The notes under the pieces are model-generated. The model saw nothing but the letters and a program-made list of their open reading frames with translations. It searched no databases and was not told where the DNA came from. This document shows positions 1 through 8,100 of a stretch of 9,383 nucleotides of DNA, piece after piece. The stretch is from Rhodoferax sp. (GTDB lineage Bacteria > Pseudomonadota > Gammaproteobacteria > Burkholderiales > Burkholderiaceae). The position numbers and the translations under genes were made by a program. Location of the stretch: assembly GCA_020048295.1 (NCBI GenBank), contig JAIFMT010000048.1:1-9383 (forward strand), in the 5' to 3' direction. Position 1 is the stretch's first letter. The number at the start of each line of letters is the position of its first letter.

Positions 1-1583
1 CCCAGGTTGTAGTCGTTGCGCGTCACCATCACCGGCCGGCCAGCGTACCAGCCCTGCAGCGCAAACCCCAGCGCGCGGGCGATGGCGCGGTTGACTGCCA
101 GCACGCCCCACGGCCCCTCGCGCAGCGCGCACAACACCTGAAATTGCCTCAGCGCTCTGAGCTGCTGTAGCGCTTGTGCGTCACTGCACCCTGCCATGTC
201 CGGCACCACCGGGCTCGCCGCAGCCAGTGCCTGCGGGTCACGCGCCGGACTGTCAGGGTTGGCCACGGCTTGCCACTGGCCCAGCCAGTCGTGCCAGCCA
301 GTGCGCACCAACGCAACCAGTTGCGCGTCAAAACCGTGCTGCGGCTGCAAGCGGGTGACGCTGGCCAGCGACGCGCGCTGCCACAGCGGCGTGGCGTGCC
401 ACAGCGCCGCAACAGCCGCTTGATCGCCCGCGTTGACCGCACTGGCCCATTGGCCAATCACGCTGCTGGCGGCAAAGCGGTGGCTCTGGCGCAACATCAC
501 GGTTTGCTGCGCCAGCGCCGAGCCCGCGCCGGCCCAGGCGCTGACGTCCTGCGCCGTGCTGGCCTGTATCCAGCGCAAGGTGTCTGGCGTATAGCGCCCT
601 TGCGCTGCGCCCTGGCACAGCTGGCCCATCACCGCGCCGGCCTCCACCGAGGCCAGCTGGTCTTTGTCGCCCAGCAAGATCAGGCTGGCAGCAAGCGGCA
701 ACGCCGCCAGCAGCCGCGCCATCATTTCCAGATCAATCATTGAGGCCTCATCGACCACCAGCAGGTCCAGCGCCAGTGCCGGCAGCGGCGCGCCATCCAC
801 AGCAGCGCGCACCTGCAGCAGCTTGTGCAGCGTTTGTGCCTGCGCCGGGATGTGCGCCTGCATGGCGGTGGGCAGCTTTTTGACGGCCTGGGCAATCGAT
901 TCAGCCAAACGTGCGGCAGCCTTGCCGGTGGGTGCTGCCAGGGCGATGCGCAGCGGCTGCACCGACTGCGACTGCAGCAGCGCCAGCAAGCGCACCACCG
1001 TGGTGGTTTTGCCGGTGCCCGGGCCGCCGGTGATGAGCGTCAAACGCCCGCGCGCAGCCAGTGCGCAGGCCACCTTTTGCCAGTCAGGGGGGCTGGTGTC
1101 AGCTTGGGGTGACGCCGCAAACAGCGCGTCGAGCGCCTGCGCCAGACCTTCTGCGGCACGTCCAGGCTGGGCCAGGCGCGCCTGGATGGCGACGCGGATG
1201 CTTTCTTCGGCCTGCCAGTTGCGCCGCAGGTACAGGCGCGCGCCATCCAGAACCAGCGGGCTCGACGCGCCGCTGGCCCACGGCAAGCTGCTGGCCGCCT
1301 GCGCCAGGTCAACGGGAAGGGTAGGCTGCAGCTGCGCCTCCCAGCCCAGCGCTGCGACACCGGCTTGTGCCAGCAGCGCCAGGTCCAGGCAAGCATGGCC
1401 GCGGCCAAACTGGTGACTCACCAACGCGGCCAACCAGCCGTGACGCGGGTCAGCGCTGGGTTGCGCTTGCTGCAAAAAGTGCGCAAAAGCCAGATCAAGC
1501 GCGGTCAACGGCAGCTGGCTGGCAGTGCTGTCAGGGGTGATTGACGGCAAGGGAGTGGGCTGACGTTCAGGCAAGCAGGTCAT
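1..1583 (-). CDS. recD: RecD, 5'-3' helicase subunit of RecBCD (3' end beyond window)
   Basis: This is the fast 5'-3' superfamily 1B motor of the RecBCD exonuclease V complex, which unwinds duplex DNA from double-strand ends. The reading frame begins with ATG at 1583 (MTCLPERQP...) and is open to the left edge, giving 527 codons of a protein that is about 610 residues in E. coli. The N-terminal region that packs against RecC includes a segment ending GRGHACLDL, matching E. coli GEGHVCLPL. Walker A is GGPGTGKT at residues 186-193, the Walker B acid pair is VVDE at 278-279, motif III is GDKDQL at 305-310, and QSHRF has its arginine at 369. The last visible residues (GRPVMVTRND) match E. coli GRPVMIARND. 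Motifs V and VI lie outside the window, so an intact C-terminus cannot be confirmed. recD starts 28 nt after the recB stop with only a weak GGTAAA-like ribosome site, so it probably depends on the recB transcript. The start is supported by length agreement with E. coli, not by a strong ribosome site. Confidence 0.95.
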   Translation of the reverse strand, partial: MTCLPERQPTPLPSITPDSTASQLPLTALDLAFAHFLQQAQPSADPRHGWLAALVSHQFGRGHACLDLALLAQAGVAALGWEAQLQPTLPVDLAQAASSLPWASGASSPLVLDGARLYLRRNWQAEESIRVAIQARLAQPGRAAEGLAQALDALFAASPQADTSPPDWQKVACALAARGRLTLITGGPGTGKTTTVVRLLALLQSQSVQPLRIALAAPTGKAAARLAESIAQAVKKLPTAMQAHIPAQAQTLHKLLQVRAAVDGAPLPALALDLLVVDEASMIDLEMMARLLAALPLAASLILLGDKDQLASVEAGAVMGQLCQGAAQGRYTPDTLRWIQASTAQDVSAWAGAGSALAQQTVMLRQSHRFAASSVIGQWASAVNAGDQAAVAALWHATPLWQRASLASVTRLQPQHGFDAQLVALVRTGWHDWLGQWQAVANPDSPARDPQALAAASPVVPDMAGCSDAQALQQLRALRQFQVLCALREGPWGVLAVNRAIARALGFALQGWYAGRPVMVTRNDYNL

Positions 1584-1611
1584 GACGGTTTACCGGAAAA
1601 CTGAAAAGGTC

Positions 1612-4600
1612 TCAGCTGGGGCTGGGTGTCTGGCTGAAGGCGGCATCCAGCGACGCGATCAGCACACGCGGTGGCAGCAGGTGCAACAGGCCGGCACCGG
1701 GCTGGTCGATGCCGCGCACAAACAGGTACAGCGCGCCGCCCATGTGCAAGTCATAGTCATAGGCTTCACGCAGGCGCGACTTCAGCAGGCGGTGCAGCGC
1801 CAGCAGATACAGCGTGGCCTGCACGTCGTAGCGGTGCGCCAGCATGGCGGTTTGCAATTGCGCCGGCGCGTAGCCGGGCAGCAGGTTGGACTTGTAATCG
1901 AGCACAAAGTAGCGCCCCTGGTGCACAAACACCAGGTCCATGAAGCCGGTGAGCATGCCTTCAAGCTGGCGGGGCTGCAACGCCGGGCGGTCTGCGCCGC
2001 GCCACAGGTGGCGGCAAATCATGGCGTCAAGGGCCTGGCTGTCAAGCCGCTGCACCGGCACGGCAAAGCCCATTTCAGGCCAGTAGTCAGCGTCGTTCAA
2101 TGCTGCTAATTGAATAGCTGGTAGCGCTTTACCCATATGGGCTAGAGGCATATTTGTTATAAGAATCTGGCGAATCCAGCCGGCCAGCATGGCGCTGTGC
2201 GCGGCTGCCAGTCGCAAGCCTTGGGTTTGCTGCACCAGCGCGTCACCGGCCTCGGCCAGCGCGCCGGGCCAGCCGTGGTGGGCTTGCCACTCCAGCAGGT
2301 CGTGCAGCAGCGTGCCGTAGCGGCTGCCGGCAGGAAACTGGTTGTACGCCAGTTCAGGTGGCAACAGGTCGGCGGCCAGCGCGGCTGTTTCAGCCAATGG
2401 GTCGTCTGGCACGATGGCGTCAAGCTGGGCATCGGCGAGTTGATCGTCGCGCCCATCAAGCCAGAGTGGCGCGCTGCCATGGGCCAGGTCGCGGGTCAGC
2501 GCGCTGAAACTCGCGCTCCACCAGCGGCGCAGCAGCAGCCGCTGTGGCACGCGGGCGGGCTGGGGTGTCTTGGCTTCAACCCGTGGCTGGTAGCGTGCCA
2601 GCGTCGGCGCGGGCGCCGTGGCGATGGCAATCTCGTCACTGGCCCAGGTCTGCAGCCGCTGCCACAAATCGCCGGCTGCGGTGCGACCAAGCAACACCGA
2701 CAAGGCGCTTTTGGGTTTGGGCGACTTGCCCTCCACATCGCCACGCACCTGCGCTGCGCCCAGCCACAGTGCCTGTTTGGCTCGCGTCAAGGCCACGTAC
2801 AGCAGACGGATGTCTTCGGCCAGACGCTCTTCGTCAGGGCGGGGGCTGTCTTTGTCTTCGCTGCGGTAGAGCGACAAAAAGGGCAGGAACACCAACGGGT
2901 ATTCAAGTCCCTTGGCCTTGTGCAGCGTGACGACCTGCACCAGGTGGGCATCGCTCTCCAGCCGCAGCTGCGCTGCCTCGCCGCTGGCCTGCGGGCGGCG
3001 CAGCTGGCCTTCCAGGTAGCGCAACAGTGCCCCTTCGCCTTGCAATTCCAGGCTGGCGGCTTGCAGCAGTTCGCCCAGGTGCAACAGGTTGGTCAGGGCG
3101 CGCTCGCCTTCGGCGCTGGTGGATGTTTGGGCAAGCAGGCGCGCGGCCAGCCCCTGGTCATGCAGCAGGCGGTAGAGCATGGGTAAAAAGCCTTGCGTGC
3201 GCCAGACGCGCTGCCACTGCATGAACTGCTCAACCTGCGCGTCCCAGCCGGCCTCGTCGGCCAGCAGCGCATCGAGCGCCTGGGTTGACAGGCACCAGGT
3301 TGACGTGGCCAGCGCGGCGCGCAGCAGCCGGTTGCTGCCCGGGTTGGCCACGGCCCGCACTATGCGCCACAGGTCGCTGGCCTGCACACTGGCATAGACG
3401 CTGTTGCGTTCGGACAAATAGACGCTGCGCACGCCGCGCTGCGTCAATGCCGTGCGGATGGCTGCCGCCTCAAAGCGGTCGCGCACCAGCACCGCCATGT
3501 CACCGGGCTGCACCGTGGGCTGTTGCAGCAGCGCCACCATCTGGCTGGCAAACACGGCGGCCATCTCGGCCATGAACACCGCCTTGCGCGGGGTTTTGTC
3601 GAACGGCAGCTGCCACACGGTCAGCGCCACCTGCGGCTGGCCGTTGAGGTACAACGGCTGCACTTTGGCGTTGCAGGCGCGCACCGGGGCAAACGCCACG
3701 CTGCCAAACGGCGCGCTGGCCTGGCCAAACACCCGGTTGACCGCTGCCACCAGCGCTGCGCTAGAGCGGTAATTGCCCGGCAGCGTGTAGATGCCCTGCG
3801 CCTGCTCACGCGCCCCCAGGTAGGTGGCCAGATCAGCCCCGCGAAAGCTGTAAATGGCCTGTTTCGGGTCACCAATCATGACCAGACACTGGGCGCTGAC
3901 GCTGGCGCTTTCAGTTTCAGATGAAATCAGGCTACAGCCCTTATTCTGATTGCGCTGGCAGCTATATATTTTGCTTAAAGCACCGTACTGCCAGGGATCG
4001 GTGTCCTGAAACTCATCGACCAGCGCCACCGGGTACTGGGCGGCAATGGCGTCGGCCAGGCGGCCATCTGGCGCTTGCAGCGCGTGGTACAGGCTTTGCA
4101 GCAGGTCGGCAAAGTCAAACTGCGCGGCACGCGACTTGGCGCGCTGGTAGGCGCGCGCCACCTCTTGCGCGGCGTGGCTCAGCAAGCCTTCGGCCACGTC
4201 GGGCGCCGCCCCCAGGTGACGGTGCAGGGCTTCAAGCTGCGCAAAAACCGGCCAGCGGGCAGCGCCAGCCCAGCCCTTGTCCAGCAGCGTCTGCTGACCA
4301 AAGCGCGCCAGCGTGTCGAGCTTGATGTCGCCGCCCTGCGCCCAGTCGCTCATTTGTGCCAGCCAGCCCGCCAGCCAGTCGGGTCGGTAGCCCTTGAGGG
4401 TTTTGGCCAGCGCGGCGGCCCGCACGGCGTCAATCACATCGGCTTGCCAGGCCTGACGCGCCGCGGCCTGCAACGGCAGGCGTTGGCGCTGCCACAGCGA
4501 CCAGCGCGCCAGCAGCACGTCGGGCGCATCCGGCAGGTCGGTTGCGGGCTGCGGCGCGCGCTCGGACAGCTTCCAGCGGTCCTTGAGCTGGCCCAGCAGC

Positions 4601-5199
4601 GCCTGCGGCGTGTCGCCCACCGACTGCAGTGCCGCCAGCTCGGACACCGGCAGCGCGTACAGCCACTTGCGCCAGTAGTCCTGCACCGCCTGCAACTGCA
4701 GACGTTCACCGTCTTCAACCACGCTTTGCTCGAACAGGCTGGCGCTGTCAAACGCGTGAGTTTTGAGCATGCGGCTGCTCCAGCCGTGGAGGGTGAAGAT
4801 GGCCGCCTCGTCCATCCACTGCGCTGCCACGTCGAGCCGGTGGGCGCATTGCGGCCATAGGTCTGGCGCAATCTGGCGGCCCAGAGCCTGCAAAAAATCA
4901 TCGGCCAGCGCGCCATCGCGGGTTTGAAAATAGCGCGCCGACAGCGCCAGACGCTCGCGGATGCGCTCGCGCAGCTCGGCGGTGGCGGCTTCGGTGAAGG
5001 TCATCACCAGGATTTGCGGCGGGTACAAGCCGGCCCCCAGCCCTGGCGCAGCAGGCTGGTGGCCCAGCACCAGGCGCACATAAAGTGCTGCCAGCGTCCA
5101 GGTCTTGCCGGTGCCTGCCGAGGCTTCGATCAGTTGCAGCCCGGTCAGGGGCAGCGTCAGCGGGTCAAGCGTGTGCTGCTGCACGCCAGTCGAACTCAT
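1612..5199 (-). CDS. recB: RecB, 3'-5' helicase and nuclease subunit of RecBCD
   Basis: RecB is the UvrD-like (SF1A) 3'-5' motor of RecBCD. Its C-terminal nuclease degrades DNA before Chi and loads RecA afterwards. The 1195-residue length is close to the 1180 of E. coli. Helicase motifs in order are ASAGTGKT (residues 26-33, catalytic K32), VDEFQDTDP (D395, E396), GDPKQAIYSFRG (from G443), GNYRSS (R478), HKAKGLE (E766) and YVALTRAK (R806). The nuclease domain has TLLHDLLE (H966), GFMDLVF (D1088) and LDYKSN (D1101, K1103), which correspond to E. coli H956, D1067, D1080 and K1082, so both activities should be intact. ATG at 5199 overlaps the recC TGA as ATGA and has a good AGAGGGG site 5 nt upstream, which implies translational coupling. 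Compared with E. coli there is an insertion of about 19 residues between motifs II and III, and a shorter altered segment just before the nuclease core. Both coincide with AT-rich palindromic repeats. Confidence 0.98.
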   Translation of the reverse strand: MSSTGVQQHTLDPLTLPLTGLQLIEASAGTGKTWTLAALYVRLVLGHQPAAPGLGAGLYPPQILVMTFTEAATAELRERIRERLALSARYFQTRDGALADDFLQALGRQIAPDLWPQCAHRLDVAAQWMDEAAIFTLHGWSSRMLKTHAFDSASLFEQSVVEDGERLQLQAVQDYWRKWLYALPVSELAALQSVGDTPQALLGQLKDRWKLSERAPQPATDLPDAPDVLLARWSLWQRQRLPLQAAARQAWQADVIDAVRAAALAKTLKGYRPDWLAGWLAQMSDWAQGGDIKLDTLARFGQQTLLDKGWAGAARWPVFAQLEALHRHLGAAPDVAEGLLSHAAQEVARAYQRAKSRAAQFDFADLLQSLYHALQAPDGRLADAIAAQYPVALVDEFQDTDPWQYGALSKIYSCQRNQNKGCSLISSETESASVSAQCLVMIGDPKQAIYSFRGADLATYLGAREQAQGIYTLPGNYRSSAALVAAVNRVFGQASAPFGSVAFAPVRACNAKVQPLYLNGQPQVALTVWQLPFDKTPRKAVFMAEMAAVFASQMVALLQQPTVQPGDMAVLVRDRFEAAAIRTALTQRGVRSVYLSERNSVYASVQASDLWRIVRAVANPGSNRLLRAALATSTWCLSTQALDALLADEAGWDAQVEQFMQWQRVWRTQGFLPMLYRLLHDQGLAARLLAQTSTSAEGERALTNLLHLGELLQAASLELQGEGALLRYLEGQLRRPQASGEAAQLRLESDAHLVQVVTLHKAKGLEYPLVFLPFLSLYRSEDKDSPRPDEERLAEDIRLLYVALTRAKQALWLGAAQVRGDVEGKSPKPKSALSVLLGRTAAGDLWQRLQTWASDEIAIATAPAPTLARYQPRVEAKTPQPARVPQRLLLRRWWSASFSALTRDLAHGSAPLWLDGRDDQLADAQLDAIVPDDPLAETAALAADLLPPELAYNQFPAGSRYGTLLHDLLEWQAHHGWPGALAEAGDALVQQTQGLRLAAAHSAMLAGWIRQILITNMPLAHMGKALPAIQLAALNDADYWPEMGFAVPVQRLDSQALDAMICRHLWRGADRPALQPRQLEGMLTGFMDLVFVHQGRYFVLDYKSNLLPGYAPAQLQTAMLAHRYDVQATLYLLALHRLLKSRLREAYDYDLHMGGALYLFVRGIDQPGAGLLHLLPPRVLIASLDAAFSQTPSPS
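2107..2158 (+). repeat. AT-rich palindromic element R1 inside recB
   Basis: An AT-rich segment in an otherwise GC-rich gene. Read on the plus strand it shows the family pattern: TAGCT, then TAGCGC, a spacer, GGGCT, then AGAGGC and a T-rich end. It contains the perfect 10-base palindrome CCCATATGGG. In recB it is read in frame as roughly ITNMPLAHMGKALPAIQLA, using ATA, ACA, CTA and TTA codons that are scarce in the surrounding gene. It lies between the conserved GWIRQ and PEMGF segments ahead of the nuclease active site, where the protein is about 7 residues longer than in E. coli. Confidence 0.7.
3923..3973 (-). repeat. AT-rich palindromic element R2 inside recB
   Basis: The best preserved family member. 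On the minus strand it reads ATATATAGCTGCCAGCGC, a short spacer, then ATAAGGGCTGTAGCCTGATTT. The arms CAGCGC and GGGCTG pair at five of six positions. The in-frame translation includes KIYSCQRNQNKGCSLIS. It sits between RecB motif II (DEFQDTDP) and motif III (GDPKQ), where this protein has about 19 more residues than E. coli RecB. Confidence 0.75.
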
Positions 5200-8100
5200 G
5201 ACAACCCCTCTTGCGACACATCGCCATGCGCCATCACATCCGCGTACAGCTCAGCGGCCCAGTGGGGCAGCTCGTCAGCCAGCGCTTCATAGTTGGCAAA
5301 GGCACGCTGCAGGTACGCCGATTCGCCGATCTCGCCGCCAAAACGGCCGCCTTCAAACACCACCTGGGCCACCTCATGCGGGTCTTTGGCGGGCTTGTCG
5401 GCGTCAGTCAAGGCCTCGTTTTGCTGCTGTGTCAGCAGGTAAGCCCAGCCGGTTTTGCAGGCCAGCGGCAGCGGCCTGGCCCAGGCCTGGGCGTAGGCAC
5501 GCGCCAGCCGGTTCAGCACGCCTCGCGCCTGCGCAGCGCTCAGCGGCCCAAACCGCACCTGGCCATCCACACCCAGTTGCACGCTGGTCAGCTCCAGGCC
5601 AATGGCGCAAGCGGCCAGATGCCTGACCCACAGCCCGGCCAGCACATGCACGCGAGCGGCCATTGCGCCGTCCTTGCCCTGCAACACAGCACCGGTGCGG
5701 GCAGAGAGTTGCAGGCAGGGTGAGCCGTCGCTGGCATCGGACTGACGCCAAAGGCCGTCAAGCGTGCCGCTGAGCCCCGTGCCGCCTTGCAGCGTCAGAT
5801 CCAGCGCCAGCGCAGGCAAGGGTTCGGGGTAGCGTTGCCGCCATTGCGCCTGGGCGGCAAGCACGATTTGCGCTTTTTCCAGCAGCTCGCTGGCGGTTTT
5901 TTGGCCAAAACCGGCCAGCGGCAGGCAGCCCGCCGCGTGCAGGCGCTGCAGTGCCTGCTGCGGCTGAGCGGCCTGCAGCAGCTCGACACCGGCGCTGTGC
6001 TGCTGCAAGGCGTCGAGGGCGAACGGCTCATCCTCTTGCTCCAGCGCGTCAAGACTGTCGAACTCGACTTGCAGGCGGTTGCGAAAAAACACCTCGACGG
6101 GCTGGCGCAGCAGGCGCTGCAATTGCGCTTGCTGTATAAGGGCTTGAGCTTCATTTTCTATAAACTCTTGCGACGGCTGGGGGTGCGCCGCGGGTTGCAG
6201 CCTGGCCCAGTCAGCGGCGTAGGTTTCAAGACCCGAGCCGGTCTCGAAATAGGCGCTGGAAAACGGTTGCAGCGGCTGCGCGCGGGGTTGGCGGCGCGGG
6301 CTCCAGCAGGCGTTGATGTGGTCGAGCAGTTGCGCCACCAGCACCGAGGGTGGGCGCGTGCTGTTGTCAGCGCTGCTGTGACCTTGCCAGCTGATGTAGA
6401 GCGTTTGCCGCGCTGACAGCAGTGCTTCGAGAAACAGGTAGCGATCGTCCTCGCGGCGCGAGCGGTCGCCGGCACGCCAGCTGCTGGCCATCAGGTCGAA
6501 ATCGCGCGCTGCCTGCACGCGCGGGTAAGCGCCATCGTTCATGCCGAGCAGGCAGATCCGTTTGAACGGAATCGCCCGCATCGGCATCAGGGTGCCAAAT
6601 TGCACGCCGCCGCCAAAAAAGCGCTGTTGCAGGCCGGTGGCAGAAATTTGCGCCAGCCAGTGCTCGCGCACCACTTCCAGTGGCAGTGCGGTGTCGAGTT
6701 GCGCCGCATCGCAAGCATCGCGCCAAGCATCCAGCGGTTCGAGCAGGCGGGCCAAGGCGCGTTCATCGGACTCGTCGGTGCTGTCAAAAAAACGTGCCAC
6801 CAGCGCCTGCAACGTTTGACACCACTGGGCTGGGGTTTGCTCGATTTGCAGCGTCGGCAAGGTTTGCTCGATGGCCTGCAGCCACGCCAGCAGGCCAGCC
6901 AGCAGTGGGGCATCGAGCCCACCCAGGGCGGGCTGGGCCAGCGTGCCCAGCCAGAGGCCGGCTACATCATCCGGCGCAGCCTGCGCGTCGGGGACTACCG
7001 CGCCCGGTGTTGCCGGGTTGCCCAGCGCATAGCCCAGCAGCAGGCGGCGCAGGCCAAAGGCCCAGGTGTTGTGCGCCAGACCGACGGCATCTGCCGGCAA
7101 CCCCCAGGCCAGGCGCTGCACTGCATCCAGCCCCCAGCGCACACCGGCAGCGCTCAGCCAGGTTTGCAATTGCTGCACGCCGGCCTCGTCCAGACCAAAG
7201 CGTGTGCGCAGCGCCGACACTTCAAACAGCGCCAGCCAGTCGGCCAGTGTCAACCGCGAATCGGGCAATGTCAGCAGCTGCTCCAGCGCCTGCACCAGCG
7301 GGCTTTGGCGCGCCGTGGTGTCGGCCACCGAATACGGAATATGCCGCGGCTGGCCTGGCGTGAAGCGGCCAAACACGGCATGGATGTGCGGCGCAAAGGT
7401 CGGCATGTCGGGCACCATCACCATCACGTCGCGTGTTTGCAGCGCCGGGTCGGCATCAAACCAGGCCAGCAGCCGGTCATGCAGAACTTCAAGCTCGCGC
7501 TGCGCGCTGTGGCAGGTGATGAACTGCAGCGAGCCGTCGTCTGGCTGGTGCAGCGGCATCGGCGGCGACGGGGTCAGGTTGAGGATGGCCGATTGCAGCT
7601 GTGCCAGCTGCGACGCCGGCTGCGCTGGAACGGCTTCGGCAGCCGGATCAACAAACACATCGACGCGGTGCCAGTGCGCGCGGTAGGCCTCGGGCTGGTC
7701 AAAGCCGTCGAGCAAATGCAGGTAATCGCGACCCTGCTTGCCCCACGAAGCCAGCAGCGGATGCCCGCCGGGCGACCCGGCCACGGTGTGCTGGAGGTCC
7801 GGCAACGGCTGGGAACTGGCCTGCGCAGCGGTGTCGTCCCGCGCCTTGGGCTGCTGCCTGCGCCGCACCTGCTGGCGCAAGGCGGCGTGGCCTTCGACGA
7901 TGTCACCCCAGTAATACTGACACGGGTTTTGCACCAGCATCAGCACCTGGCAAAACTGCCCCAGCGCAGCCAGCGCTTGCACCGCCTGCATCGACAGCGA
8001 CGAAATTCCAAACACAATCAGCCGCTGCGGCAAGCCCGATAAGCGCTGATAGCTATTATTTTCATATCCTGACAAGGCCGCCATAAAACGTTCGTGCACG

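Noticed and set aside
141..180. A possible fifth palindromic element in recD (AGCGCT twice around CTGAGCTGCTG)
   Set aside because: It is not AT-rich, lacks the GGGCT and ATTT parts of the pattern, and encodes QALQQLRALRQF, which fits the normal RecD helix before the conserved LCALREGP.
664..1416. A 250-codon Ser/Ala/Cys-rich open frame on the plus strand
   Set aside because: It runs opposite the RecD Walker A and B coding region, and its composition is that of an antisense GC-rich frame.
1584..1611. A possible terminator or promoter between recB and recD
   Set aside because: The 28-nt gap has no hairpin with a T-tract and no promoter-like hexamers.
2197..3186. A 329-codon open frame on the plus strand opposite recB
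   Set aside because: It is antisense to conserved RecB motifs V and VI. Its low-complexity Gln/Gly/Arg sequence shows no recognisable family.
6600..8042. A 480-codon open frame on the plus strand opposite recC
   Set aside because: The composition is Arg/Gln/Ala/His-rich with no domain logic. It lies wholly antisense to well-conserved recC and is typical of GC-rich shadow frames.
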